This document shows, in pieces, positions 32,459-41,631 of a stretch of DNA of 64,000 nucleotides (positions within the stretch are counted from its first letter, which is position 1; the number at the start of each line of letters is the position of its first letter). The position numbers were made by a program, and so were the translations under genes. Below the pieces are notes generated by a model. That model made no database searches and was not told the origin of the DNA. It saw only the letters and a list, made by a program, of their open reading frames with translations. The stretch lies in contig NZ_CP186693.1 in the NCBI RefSeq assembly GCF_049532985.1, positions 2,976,001-3,040,000 of the forward strand, read 5' to 3'. The stretch is from Promicromonospora sp049532985. Lineage in GTDB: Bacteria > Actinomycetota > Actinomycetes > Actinomycetales > Cellulomonadaceae.

Positions 32459-35400
32459 ATGCCCCGCCTCCCGGCTCGTCCGAGCCGCCGAACCCGCCTG
32501 CCTCGCGACCGGCGCCACGCACCGTGGCGCCGGCGTGCGCTGCGGGTCGCCGCCGTCGCGGTCCCGGCCGCGCTGCTGGCGGCCGGGGCCTCGGCGTACG
32601 CGGCGGTGGTCACGGGGCGCATGGCGGCGGACCCTGCGCGGGACACCCTGATCGCCCTCGCGGTGGTCAGCGCGGTCGTCGTCGTGCTGGACGCGGTGAC
32701 GTGGCTGGTGGTGCAGCGGGCCGCGGCCCGCGCCGAGGCCACGCTGCGCACCGACCTCGCCGCGGCTGTCCTGGGACAGCCCCTGCCCGCGCTGGAGGAG
32801 CAGGCGGTGGGCGAGCTCCTGGACCGGGTCAACGGCGATCCCGAGCGGCTGACCCGAGCGATCAGCGGGATCGGCATCACGCTCGGCCAGGCAGGCATCA
32901 GCCTCGTGGTCGGCTGGGTCACCGCGGGCCTCGTCTGGTGGCCGGCGTGGATCGCGTTCCCTCTGGTCGCGGCACTGGTGCTGCTGCTCGCCCGGCGTTC
33001 GGCACGGCCTCTGCGAGAGCTGAGCCGCCGCAGCTCGGAGGCCGGCTCCGACCACATGGCGCAGTTCGAGGAGGCGGTGGCCGCGCGGGACGACCTGCGC
33101 ACGGCCCACGGCCAGCGGTACGTGCTGCGCCGGTACGCCGAGCTGGCCGCCCGCCAGATCAGGTTGCGGGAGGAGTGGTCGGTCACGTTCTCCCGGGTGC
33201 GGCTGCGCACGGAGCTGCCGCTCGACGCCCTGGTGGGAGCGGTGCTCGTGGGCGGGGTGTGGGCGGTCTCCGGGGGTGCGCTCGACATCGCCCGCCTGGT
33301 CACGCTGTGGCTGCTGGTCACGGGGTTCGTGGGCCGGGTGGACGTCCTGGGCCGGCTCCTGCCGCGCGTCGAGGAGGCGATCGGCACCTTCCAGCGGGTC
33401 CGCGACCTCCTGGCCGCACCGCAGGAGCCCTCGGGTGGTGCGGGGTTCCCCGTCCGGGAGGGCGGGGTCGACGTGGAGCTGCGCGACCTGACCTTCGCGT
33501 ACGGCGAGGGCTTCACGCTCGGTCCGTTGAACCTGACCGTCCCGGCTGGCACCACCTGCGCCCTGGTCGGCCGCACGGGGTCGGGCAAGACCACGCTGAC
33601 CAAGACGCTGAGCCGCGCTGTCGAGCCGCCCGCCGGGACAGTGCTGCTGCACGGTCAGGACGTCACGGGCCTCGACCTGGGCGAGCTGCGTACCCGTGTG
33701 GGGGTCGTCGGGCAGCGCACCGAGATACTGGCCGCGACGCTCTCCGACAACATCACGCTCTGGGGCCCCGTCCCGCCGGAACGGGTCGAGCGGGCGATGC
33801 AGGCGCTCGGGCTGGCCGCATGGGTGGCGTCGCTCCCCGACGGCCTGGACACCCGCCTGGGGCCTGACGGCGTCACCCTATCCGCCGGCGAGGAACAGCT
33901 CGTCGCCTTCGCCCGGCTCCTGGTGCGCGACGTCGAGGTGGTCGTGCTCGACGAGGCCACCGCACGCATGGACCCGGCGACGGCGGAACGGGTCACCCTG
34001 GCGTCACGGGCGCTCCTGTCCGGGCGCACGGCGATCGTCGTGGCGCACCGGCTGACCACCGCACGGCACGCCGACGCCGTGGCGGTGCTCGACGCCGGCC
34101 GGCTCGTGGAGCACGGACCCTGGGACACGCTGGCGGCCTCCGGCGGCGCCTTCGCACGGTTGCTGACGGCGGCGGGGACCGGCGGGGGCGGAGCAGCGGA
34201 CGACACGGCGACGGACGACACAACGGCGAACACGGCGGCGAGGGGCACGGGTCGGGCACTCGCCGTGCCCCTGCGCTCGGTGCAGGACATGCCGCCGGAG
34301 GGAGCGGCGCCAGCGGCCGCCGACCGTGCACCGTCCCGCACGCCCCGGGAGCGGTCGCACCTCCCCCGCCGTCCGCTGGGCCGCGCCGTGTGGAGCACGT
34401 TGCGCGCGCGGCCGTCCGGCCTGCTGCTCCCTGCCGTGGTGTGGGAGCTGACGGACTACCTCACCTCGACCGGCCTGGTCGTCGGGTGGCTGTGGGCGGC
34501 CCTCGTGGTCGACCTCGAGCAGGGCTCCGCGCCCTGGCTGCTGGCGTGCGCCGTCCTCGCGGCGGTCCTGGCCAACACCCTGCTGCCCTGGACCGTCCGG
34601 CTGACGAGCGCCCGGTGGTGGGCCGACTCGCGGCTGAGGCTGCGGCTGTCCCTGTTGCGGGGGCAGACGGCCCAGCGGCGCACCGTCCGCGACGCTCCCG
34701 GCGAGATCGCCGCGCGCGCCCAGGAGGAGTACCGCCTGACGGGACACACCCAGGCCTGGCGGGAGCTGCTCACGGCGCCGTTCACGCTGGCCCTGCTCGT
34801 CGTGCTCAGCGACAGCCTGCTGGCCGGGGCGATCGGGCTGGCGATGGCGACGGTGATGTTCGCCGCCCAGGTCCTGGGCAGCCGCTACGTCGCGGCCGCG
34901 GCCCGGCAGGCGGGCGACGCGGCCGCCGAGCTCGGCCGGCTGCTGGGATCAGCCCTGGACGCCGTGCGCACCGTCAAGCTCACGGCGGCCACGGACGGCG
35001 TGCTCGGTCAGGTGGCCCGCGTGGACGGCCGGCGCGTGGAGTCGTCGCTGCGCGAGGAACGCACCGGATTCCTCGTCGGGCTGGCCCCGTCCGTGCTGAG
35101 CCGGGCCGCCACCGTCCTGGCGTGGACGCTGCACCTGGGCGGTACGTGGTCCCTGGCCACGACGCTCCTGGTCAGCACGTCGATCGGAACGTTCAGCTGG
35201 ATCGGGTACGGGCTGGGTCAGCTCGTCACGAGCGGTGCGGCCGCACGCCGCTGGGTGGACGTCACGGCCCGGTACGCCGGCACGGCACGCCTCGCGGACG
35301 TACCCGGCGACGTCGACCTGTTCACCGGCACCGTCGTGCCGGGCGGCACGCACCCCGCCCCCGTGCCGGACCGCGCCGCTCCCCTGCACGAGCTGCGCCT

Positions 35401-36064
35401 CCACGACGTGAGCGCCGTCCACGACGACGGCACGGTGGGCGTGCGCGGCGTGGACCTGACCGTGCGCCGCGGCGAGCTGGTGCTGGTGGTCGGACGCGTC
35501 GGCGCGGGCAAGTCGTCGCTGCTGGGGGCGCTGTCCGGTCTGGTCGACGTCGACGGACGGGTGACCTGGAACGGCACCGTCGTGGACGACCCGGAGACGT
35601 TCCTGCGCCCGCCGCGAGTGGCGCACATCGCGCAGGTGCCGCACGTCGTCTCCGGCACGCTGGCGGACAACGTGCGGCTCGACCACGACCGGCCCCTCGA
35701 CGGCCCGCTCCGGTCGGCGGGACTCGACCGGGACGTCGCCGAGGCGGGCGGCACCGGGACCGTCGTGGGGCACCGCGGCCTGCGGCTCTCGGGCGGTCAG
35801 GTCCAGCGCCTCGGCCTCGCGCGGGCGCTGGCCACCGGCTCCGACCTGCTGCTCGTGGACGACGTCTCCTCGGCCCTCGACGCCGTCACCGAGGCCGAGG
35901 TGTGGGCGGGCCTGCGCCGGGCCGGCGCCACGGTGCTGGGCACGACGTCACGCACGGCGACCCTCGCCGCGGCCGACCGGGTCGTGGTGGTCGACGGCGG
36001 CCGGATGGTCGCCGTCGGGCCCTGGGCCGACCTGGCCCCGCGGTGGTCGCACCTGGCCGGCTGA
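32459..36064 (+). CDS. Fused ABC exporter (TMD-NBD-TMD-NBD)
   Basis: This 1201-residue protein contains two complete exporter halves. The first has membrane helices from about residue 30, Walker A GRTGSGKTT (371-379), the degenerate signature LSAGEEQ and Walker B VVVLDEAT. A Thr/Ala-rich linker leads to the second half with Walker A GRVGAGKSS near 1011, intact LSGGQ and Walker B LLLVDDVS with Asp in place of Glu. The asymmetry is the same as in the two-gene exporter at 1394-4878, in the same order. ATG 32459 follows CAAGGT by 6 nt. Confidence 0.88.
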   Translation: MPRLPARPSRRTRLPRDRRHAPWRRRALRVAAVAVPAALLAAGASAYAAVVTGRMAADPARDTLIALAVVSAVVVVLDAVTWLVVQRAAARAEATLRTDLAAAVLGQPLPALEEQAVGELLDRVNGDPERLTRAISGIGITLGQAGISLVVGWVTAGLVWWPAWIAFPLVAALVLLLARRSARPLRELSRRSSEAGSDHMAQFEEAVAARDDLRTAHGQRYVLRRYAELAARQIRLREEWSVTFSRVRLRTELPLDALVGAVLVGGVWAVSGGALDIARLVTLWLLVTGFVGRVDVLGRLLPRVEEAIGTFQRVRDLLAAPQEPSGGAGFPVREGGVDVELRDLTFAYGEGFTLGPLNLTVPAGTTCALVGRTGSGKTTLTKTLSRAVEPPAGTVLLHGQDVTGLDLGELRTRVGVVGQRTEILAATLSDNITLWGPVPPERVERAMQALGLAAWVASLPDGLDTRLGPDGVTLSAGEEQLVAFARLLVRDVEVVVLDEATARMDPATAERVTLASRALLSGRTAIVVAHRLTTARHADAVAVLDAGRLVEHGPWDTLAASGGAFARLLTAAGTGGGGAADDTATDDTTANTAARGTGRALAVPLRSVQDMPPEGAAPAAADRAPSRTPRERSHLPRRPLGRAVWSTLRARPSGLLLPAVVWELTDYLTSTGLVVGWLWAALVVDLEQGSAPWLLACAVLAAVLANTLLPWTVRLTSARWWADSRLRLRLSLLRGQTAQRRTVRDAPGEIAARAQEEYRLTGHTQAWRELLTAPFTLALLVVLSDSLLAGAIGLAMATVMFAAQVLGSRYVAAAARQAGDAAAELGRLLGSALDAVRTVKLTAATDGVLGQVARVDGRRVESSLREERTGFLVGLAPSVLSRAATVLAWTLHLGGTWSLATTLLVSTSIGTFSWIGYGLGQLVTSGAAARRWVDVTARYAGTARLADVPGDVDLFTGTVVPGGTHPAPVPDRAAPLHELRLHDVSAVHDDGTVGVRGVDLTVRRGELVLVVGRVGAGKSSLLGALSGLVDVDGRVTWNGTVVDDPETFLRPPRVAHIAQVPHVVSGTLADNVRLDHDRPLDGPLRSAGLDRDVAEAGGTGTVVGHRGLRLSGGQVQRLGLARALATGSDLLLVDDVSSALDAVTEAEVWAGLRRAGATVLGTTSRTATLAAADRVVVVDGGRMVAVGPWADLAPRWSHLAG

Positions 36065-36173
36065 GCGAGCGACCGAGCCCGGTCGAGGAGGCCTGCGCGA
36101 GCCCTCGTCTGCCCCCGCCTGACCTGTGGACGACGTGCCGCTCGGCTTGCTCGGATCTGGGACACTGGTGCGC

Positions 36174-38939
36174 ATGAGCATTCCCGCCTCCTCCGGGCCG
36201 ACGGACCCGGCTGCGACCACACCCGCACCTGACACGACACCGACCCACGCCGCCACCGCGGTACCGGGCAGCGACGTCGTACGCGCGGTGGTCAAGGCGG
36301 TACCGGACAAGGTCAGCACGGACGGCCTGGAGACGAAGTTCGACGAGCGGTGGAGCGCCGAGCGCACCTTCGCGTTCGACCGCACCAGGACCCGCGACGA
36401 GATCTACTCGATCGACACCCCGCCGCCCACGGCGTCCGGCTCCCTGCACGTGGGACACGTGTTCAGCTACACGCACACCGACATCGTGGCGCGCTACAAG
36501 CGCATGCGCGGGCTCGAGGTCTTCTACCCCATGGGCTGGGACGACAACGGCCTGCCGACCGAGCGCCGCGTGCAGAACTACTACGGCGTGCGCGTGGACC
36601 TGTCGCTGCCGTACGACCCGGACTTCACGCCGCCGTTCGAGGGCACGGACAAGAACGTCAAGGCCGCGGACCAGGTGCCGGTGAGCCGGCGCAACTTCGT
36701 CGAGCTGTGCGAGCGCCTGACGGCCGAGGACGAGAAGCAGTTCGAGGAGCTGTGGCGGCGCCTCGGCATCTCGGTGGACTGGGCCCAGACGTACCAGACC
36801 ATCGGTGACTCCTCCCGTGCCACCGCGCAGCGGGCGTTCGTGCGCAACCTCCAGCGCGGCGAGGCCTACCAGGCCGAGGCCCCCGGCCTGTGGGACGTCA
36901 CGTTCCAGACCGCGGTGGCGCAGGCCGAGCTGGAGGCACGCGACTACCCGGGCCACTTCCACAAGGTCGCGTTCCACAAGGCCGACGGCGAGCCCGTCTA
37001 CATCGAGACCACGCGGCCGGAGCTCATCCCCGCGGCCGTCGCCCTCATCGCCCACCCGGACGACGAGCGCTACCAGCACCTGTTCGGCACCACGGTGACC
37101 TCACCGCTGTTCGGCGTCGAGGTCCCGGTGCTCGCACACCACCTGGCCGAGCCCGACAAGGGCGCCGGCATCGCGATGTGCTGCACCTTCGGCGACCTGA
37201 CCGACGTCCAGTGGTGGCGCGAGCTGCAGCTCCCGACGCGGTCGATCATCAACCGCGACGGCCGCATCACGCGCGAGGTGCCGGAGTGGCTCCCCGAGGG
37301 TCCCGGCGTCGAGCTCTTCGAGACCGAGGTGGCCGGCAAGACCACGTTCAGCGCCCGCAAGGCGATCGTCGAGGCCCTTGCCGCCTCGGGCGACATGCCG
37401 ACGGAGCCGGTCGCCACGCAGCGCAAGGCCAACTTCTTCGAGAAGGGCGACAAGCCCCTCGAGATCGTGACCTCGCGCCAGTGGTACATCCGCAACGGCG
37501 GCCGCGACGAGGCGCTCCGCGAGGAGCTGCTGGGCCGTGGCAAGGAGCTCGACTTCCACCCCGACTTCATGCGGGTGCGGTACGAGAACTGGGTCAACGG
37601 CCTCAACGGCGACTGGCTGGTCAGCCGCCAGCGGTTCTTCGGCGTCGCGATCCCGCTGTGGTACCCGGTGACCGCGAACGGTGAGGTCGACTACGACCAC
37701 CCGATCGTGCCCGCCGAGGAGACCCTCCCGGTCGACCCGACGTCGCAGGCGCCTGCCGGGTACACCGAGGAGCAGCGCGGCCAGGCCGGGGGATTCGTCG
37801 GCGACGCCGACGTCATGGACACCTGGGCCACGTCCTCCCTGACGCCGCAGATCGTGTCGGGCTGGGAGCGCGACAACGACCTCTTCGAGCGCGTCTACCC
37901 GATGGACCTGCGCCCGCAGGGGCAGGACATCATCCGCACCTGGCTGTTCTCCACCGTGGTGCGCTCGCACCTGGAGAACAAGGTGCTGCCCTGGAAGAAC
38001 GCGACCATCAGCGGTTGGATCCTCGACCCGGACCGCAAGAAGATGTCGAAGTCCAAGGGCAACGTGGTCACGCCCATGGACCTGCTCGTGGAGCACGGCT
38101 CCGACGCGGTGCGGTACTGGGCGGCCTCGGCGCGCCTGGGCACCGACGCGGCGTTCGAGATCGGCCAGATGAAGATCGGCCGCCGCCTGGCGATCAAGGT
38201 CCTCAACGCCTCGAAGTTCGCGCTGTCGTTCGGCGGCGGCGCGGGCAGCGAGATCACGCTCGACCCGGCAGCGGTCACGGTCTCCCTGGACCGCTCGATG
38301 CTCGCGGGTCTGGCCGGCGTGGTCGAGCAGGCCACGGCCGCGCTCGAGACCTACGACCACACCCGGGCGCTGGAGCTCACGGAGACGTTCTTCTGGACGT
38401 TCTGCGACGACTACCTCGAGCTCGTCAAGGACCGCGCGTACGGCGCGGGCGCGGACGCGGCGGACGTCTCCGCGGAGACGACGTCGGCCCGCACGGCGCT
38501 GGCGATCGCGCTCGACACCATGCTGCGTCTGCTGGCGCCCTACCTCCCGTTCGCCACGGAGGAGGTCTGGTCCTGGTGGCGCGAGGGTTCGGTGCACCGC
38601 GCCCCGTGGCCCGTGGCCGAGCCGCTGCGCGCGGCAGGCGGCGACGCCGACCCGGCCGACCTCGCCGCCGCAGGGCACGCCCTCGCGGCGCTGCGCAAGG
38701 TGAAGTCCGAGGCCAAGGCATCCATGCGCACGCCGATCGTGGCCGCGTCGCTGGCCGTGCCGGCCGCGTCGCTGGCCGCCGTCGAGACGGCGGTCGAGGA
38801 CGTCAAGGCTGCGGGACGCGTCACCGGCCCGCTCGAGCTGGTGACCGCGACGGAGGGCCAGGGCGACCCGGCCGTCCAGGGTGGCATGGTCGTGACCTCC
38901 AGCGAGCTGGGCGAGGCTCCGCCCCGCAACAAGGGCTGA
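36174..38939 (+). CDS. valS: Valyl-tRNA synthetase
   Basis: The 921-residue class I synthetase attaches valine to tRNA-Val. It has the HIGH-type motif in TASGSLHVGH (to residue 95), an editing domain in the middle, and KMSKSKGN near residue 622. A Pro/Thr-rich extension of about 45 residues precedes the catalytic core, and the C-terminus stops at APPRNKG without the coiled-coil arm of E. coli-type ValS. ATG 36174 follows GACACT by 7 nt, so it is probably leaderless; no T-box is seen. A 108-bp palindrome begins 13 nt after its stop. Confidence 0.95.
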   Translation: MSIPASSGPTDPAATTPAPDTTPTHAATAVPGSDVVRAVVKAVPDKVSTDGLETKFDERWSAERTFAFDRTRTRDEIYSIDTPPPTASGSLHVGHVFSYTHTDIVARYKRMRGLEVFYPMGWDDNGLPTERRVQNYYGVRVDLSLPYDPDFTPPFEGTDKNVKAADQVPVSRRNFVELCERLTAEDEKQFEELWRRLGISVDWAQTYQTIGDSSRATAQRAFVRNLQRGEAYQAEAPGLWDVTFQTAVAQAELEARDYPGHFHKVAFHKADGEPVYIETTRPELIPAAVALIAHPDDERYQHLFGTTVTSPLFGVEVPVLAHHLAEPDKGAGIAMCCTFGDLTDVQWWRELQLPTRSIINRDGRITREVPEWLPEGPGVELFETEVAGKTTFSARKAIVEALAASGDMPTEPVATQRKANFFEKGDKPLEIVTSRQWYIRNGGRDEALREELLGRGKELDFHPDFMRVRYENWVNGLNGDWLVSRQRFFGVAIPLWYPVTANGEVDYDHPIVPAEETLPVDPTSQAPAGYTEEQRGQAGGFVGDADVMDTWATSSLTPQIVSGWERDNDLFERVYPMDLRPQGQDIIRTWLFSTVVRSHLENKVLPWKNATISGWILDPDRKKMSKSKGNVVTPMDLLVEHGSDAVRYWAASARLGTDAAFEIGQMKIGRRLAIKVLNASKFALSFGGGAGSEITLDPAAVTVSLDRSMLAGLAGVVEQATAALETYDHTRALELTETFFWTFCDDYLELVKDRAYGAGADAADVSAETTSARTALAIALDTMLRLLAPYLPFATEEVWSWWREGSVHRAPWPVAEPLRAAGGDADPADLAAAGHALAALRKVKSEAKASMRTPIVAASLAVPAASLAAVETAVEDVKAAGRVTGPLELVTATEGQGDPAVQGGMVVTSSELGEAPPRNKG

Positions 38940-38952
38940 TCCCCACGCGGCA

Positions 38953-39060
38953 CCAGACGGTGCCGAAGGAGAACTGTGGCGAGGCAGAACGGGGGCCGGG
39001 ACGCCGATCGGCGTCCCGGCCCCGTTCTGTCTCGCCACAGTCTTCTCTCGGCACCTCTGG
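38953..39060. terminator. 108-bp near-perfect palindrome between valS and a convergent gene
   Basis: The two halves of about 50 nt are reverse complements with only a few mismatches or bulges, centred on GCCGATCGGC at about 39008. The inner stem GGGACGCCGATCGGCGTCCC is perfect. It lies between two converging genes and should work as a terminator in both directions. The length is far beyond an ordinary terminator, so an inserted palindromic element remains possible. Confidence 0.75.
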
Positions 39061-39071
39061 CACGGGCGCCG

Positions 39072-39578
39072 TCAGTTCAGCATCAGGACCACCGCGTCGC
39101 CCGCCTCGGCCGCCGCACCGTAGAACGCCGCAAGCTCGCCGTACGCCACCCCGAGGCGTTCGGCGTCCGTCTCCGCCGCGTGCTCGGCCGGGTCCGGGCA
39201 GACGTCCTCGTCGCAGACGTGGGCGGCGTCGGCGAGCGGCGCCAGGGCGTCGAACGACGTGCCCACGAGGAACGCGGCGGCCTTCGCCACGTCCTCCGGA
39301 GCCAGGTAGCGCACCGGCGTGATCCCGTCGGCGGGACCGAGCTCCGCGCCACCCTGCACCGGGTCGACGGGCATACCGCCGTGCACCCGCAGCACCGTGT
39401 GGAGCGGACCCCACACGGTGCCGATGCTGAAGTACCGGGCCTCCTGCGCCGGGAGGTCCTTCTGTACCCACTCGCCCGCGAGCTCGTCGATGTGCTCCAG
39501 CGCCCAGGTCAGGTCGGTCCGTGCCTTGTCGAAGTCGTCGGCGGCCAGCCGCGCGTACTCACAATGAATCATCCCCAT
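39072..39578 (-). CDS. DUF1877-like protein
   Basis: This 168-residue acidic protein begins MGMIHCEYARLAADDFDKA and contains HIDELAGEWVQKDLPAQ and YLAPEDVAKAAAFL, the pattern of the DUF1877 family, in which a protein helps form an alpha-helical bundle of unknown role. No membrane or signal sequence is present. TACGGT lies 8 nt upstream of ATG 39578. Its 3' end faces valS across the large palindrome. Confidence 0.65.
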   Translation of the reverse strand: MGMIHCEYARLAADDFDKARTDLTWALEHIDELAGEWVQKDLPAQEARYFSIGTVWGPLHTVLRVHGGMPVDPVQGGAELGPADGITPVRYLAPEDVAKAAAFLVGTSFDALAPLADAAHVCDEDVCPDPAEHAAETDAERLGVAYGELAAFYGAAAEAGDAVVLMLN

Positions 39579-39589
39579 GGCCCGAGACC

Positions 39590-39745
39590 GTACCGATAAT
39601 GCGTTTCCGTGTGTATGGGCAAACCGGACACATTCCGATGCAACAATGTCTCATACGCGGTAAAACGGAAATTCCATCCGAGCGCGTGTCCGTTCTGGGG
39701 TTTTTAGCCTCCTGGACCTGGCCGAGAATTCACACCGAATTCACG
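39590..39745. other. AT-rich intergenic island
   Basis: This stretch contains ATAATGCG, TGCAACAATG, GGTAAAACGGAAATT and GGGGTTTTTAG, and is visibly less GC-rich than anything around it. It holds the promoter of the DUF1877 gene (candidate -10 CATTAT, minus strand) and short inverted repeats (TTTCCGT with ACGGAAA, CGGACAC with GTGTCCG). No coding frame of note is seen. Confidence 0.6.
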
Positions 39746-39752
39746 CGGGGCG

Positions 39753-40931
39753 TCACTGCAGCCGGCGGTCGTCGCCGGACATGCTCGCGAGCACCTCGGT
39801 CGGCGTGCCGTCATCGCGCCACCGCAGGGTCGCCGCGACGCCGTCGATGAGCCCCACGGACCCCTCGGGCGCGAACGTCAGCCCGGCATCCTGGCCGACG
39901 GCGGCGCGCACGAGTGCCACCGACGCCGGGAGCTCCTCCAGCCGCTCCGTCACGCCGATGTCCTCCAGGTCGGACCGGGTCGCCGCGATGTGCATCGGGT
40001 CGGGGCCGATCCAGAGCATCCGCCCGTTCACGGCCGACCCGCCCGTGCCGTACTCCTCGGCCAGCACGAGGTCCTTGACCTGCCCGCGGGCCAGCACCGC
40101 GACGACGTCGTCCACCGACGTGACGGCGTTGGACTCGCGTCCGAGCTCCTGCCGCAGCTCGGCCAGCACCCGCTCCCGCCGTCGTTCCCGGTAGGAGTCG
40201 AGCGCCTCGGCCACGCGCTCCGCGAACGCGCTCTCGTTGACACCGCTGGTGCGTCCGCCGCCCGGCACCTCGACGACCATCTCGGACGTCGGCGCCGTCA
40301 GCGCGTCCCGGGTCAGCGAGACCGCGCGCACGTCCCCCGTCAGCAGCACCAGCTCGGGCCTGGTCTCGGCCACGTGGCGCTCGATCTCGGCCGCGACCGC
40401 CGCGGCGTTGCGCGCCCACGAGTCCTCGGCCCGGGACTCGATGCGCGACCGCTTCGTGCCGGTGGACGCCGTCTTCTCGATCTCGTCGTGCGGCGCCTGG
40501 AAGGTGCTGTGCACCTTTCCCTCGGGACCCACCCGGGCGAAGTCCGCACCCGCGCGGTCCACGGCGACCTTGAGCAGCTCCACGGACTCGTCGGCCGCCA
40601 GCGCGGCCTGCAGCAGGGCGGGCACCGGCGCCCACGAGCAGGTCGTCGAGGTGGGTGGGTTGCTCACCACGCGGTCCACCAGCACGCCCGAGTCGTCGGC
40701 GATGACGACCCTGCCGTGGGGCCCCGGGACCCTCGTCGGTCGCAGCACCACCTCGGCGATCGCGTCCAGCACCTGCGGGGTGGCCCCCTGCTGCGCCAGA
40801 TCCTTGCGGGCCGCGTTCCATCGGCCCTCGACGTCGCGTTCGGCGGCCTGCTCGGACGGCGTCGCGTCGAGGTGCAGGGTCGCAAAGGGACCCTGGTGGC
40901 CGAGGAGGGGCTTGAGCCAGTCGATCTTCAT
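39753..40931 (-). CDS. Rv2629-like, Vms1/Ankzf1-family (baeRF) protein
   Basis: The 392-residue protein matches the bacterial eRF1-like family that includes Rv2629 and relates to Vms1/Ankzf1 peptidyl-tRNA hydrolases. Visible parts are FATLHLDATPSEQ at the start, RVVIADDSGVLVDRVV, the segment RPELVLLTGDVRAVSLTRDAL and GGGRTSGVNESAFAERVAEAL. Members may release peptides from stalled ribosomes or help dormancy; function here is inferred. The region upstream holds a palindrome GTGAC-CCG-GTCAC at 41051-41063. Confidence 0.8.
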   Translation of the reverse strand: MKIDWLKPLLGHQGPFATLHLDATPSEQAAERDVEGRWNAARKDLAQQGATPQVLDAIAEVVLRPTRVPGPHGRVVIADDSGVLVDRVVSNPPTSTTCSWAPVPALLQAALAADESVELLKVAVDRAGADFARVGPEGKVHSTFQAPHDEIEKTASTGTKRSRIESRAEDSWARNAAAVAAEIERHVAETRPELVLLTGDVRAVSLTRDALTAPTSEMVVEVPGGGRTSGVNESAFAERVAEALDSYRERRRERVLAELRQELGRESNAVTSVDDVVAVLARGQVKDLVLAEEYGTGGSAVNGRMLWIGPDPMHIAATRSDLEDIGVTERLEELPASVALVRAAVGQDAGLTFAPEGSVGLIDGVAATLRWRDDGTPTEVLASMSGDDRRLQ

Positions 40932-41050
40932 TCGAACCTCCGCGTCTCCCGCCGAGGTCGAGGTGGCGCCCTACCGCACCCCTCGCCCCGGCGTTCCCTC
41001 CAGGAAACGACGGATCGCGGGTGCGCGCCACCCCCGTGCCGGAATTGGTT

Positions 41051-41063
41051 GTGACCCGGTCAC
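41051..41063. promoter_or_regulatory. Palindrome in the promoter region of the Vms1-like gene
   Basis: GTGAC and GTCAC arms flank CCG. On the minus strand TTGACG lies upstream and GTGGAT follows about 19 nt later, a weak promoter candidate, so the palindrome would sit just after the start of transcription. Confidence 0.35.
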
Positions 41064-41132
41064 CAAATATCCACTACTCGACGTCGATCACTCGTCAAGG
41101 CCGGGCAAAGTTGCCTCAAGGAGGATTCACCT

Positions 41133-41492
41133 TCAAGCGTAGGTGTCCACCTCAGGGAGGTTGTCGCCCTTGTGCTGCGCGGCGATCAGCTCGTGGTGGC
41201 GGATCACCTCGCTCACGATGAACTGGCGGAACTGCTCGGCGAACTCGGGGTCCAGGCCCGACTCCTCGGCGATGCTCGTCAGGCGGGCGATCTGCTCCTG
41301 CTCACGAGCCGGGTCCGCCGGGGGCAGGCCGCCGACCGCCTTGAGCTCACCGACCCGGCGCGTGACCCTGAACCGTTCGGCCAGCAGGTAGACCAACGCC
41401 GCGTCGATGTTGTCGATGCTCCCGCGGAGCCGGATGATCTCGGACGGCATCTCGGCGGGCACCGAAGCGCCGGTCGGTTCGTTGTCAGACAC
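41133..41492 (-). CDS. Chorismate mutase
   Basis: This 119-residue all-helical AroQ-type mutase converts chorismate to prephenate for Phe and Tyr synthesis. The active-site pattern is IIRLRGSIDNIDAALVYLLA, then RFRVTRRVGELKA and P-x-x-x-REQEQIARL. Arg in the first helix, Arg/Lys in RRVGELK and the C-terminal helix Gln/Glu residues are in the expected places. GTG 41492 follows TAGCCT by 6 nt, so it should be leaderless. It is divergent from the acyl-CoA ligase. Confidence 0.92.
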   Translation of the reverse strand: MSDNEPTGASVPAEMPSEIIRLRGSIDNIDAALVYLLAERFRVTRRVGELKAVGGLPPADPAREQEQIARLTSIAEESGLDPEFAEQFRQFIVSEVIRHHELIAAQHKGDNLPEVDTYA

Positions 41493-41534
41493 AGGAAGAG
41501 GCTAACCGGCCTGACCCCCGGCGGGCGAAGCCTG

Positions 41535-41564
41535 TTCCGACGTGAGACGTCGATCAGCTACAGT
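41535..41564 (+). promoter_or_regulatory. Promoter of the acyl-CoA ligase gene
   Basis: TTCCGA at 41535-41540 and TACAGT at 41559-41564 are 18 nt apart. The resulting leader of about 60 nt carries the GGAGAG ribosome site before ATG 41632. Confidence 0.5.
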
Positions 41565-41631
41565 CTGCCGAGCAGGCACGCAACTTGGTGAAGGCCCCTC
41601 ACCCCTTCCAGACTTCAACGGAGAGCAGCAG

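Noticed and set aside
36065..36173. T-box or other riboswitch before valS
   Set aside because: The gap is too short and lacks the T-box core; the start appears leaderless.
38953..39060. MITE or insertion element with terminal inverted repeats
   Set aside because: No target-site duplication or second copy is visible in the window, so terminator is preferred.
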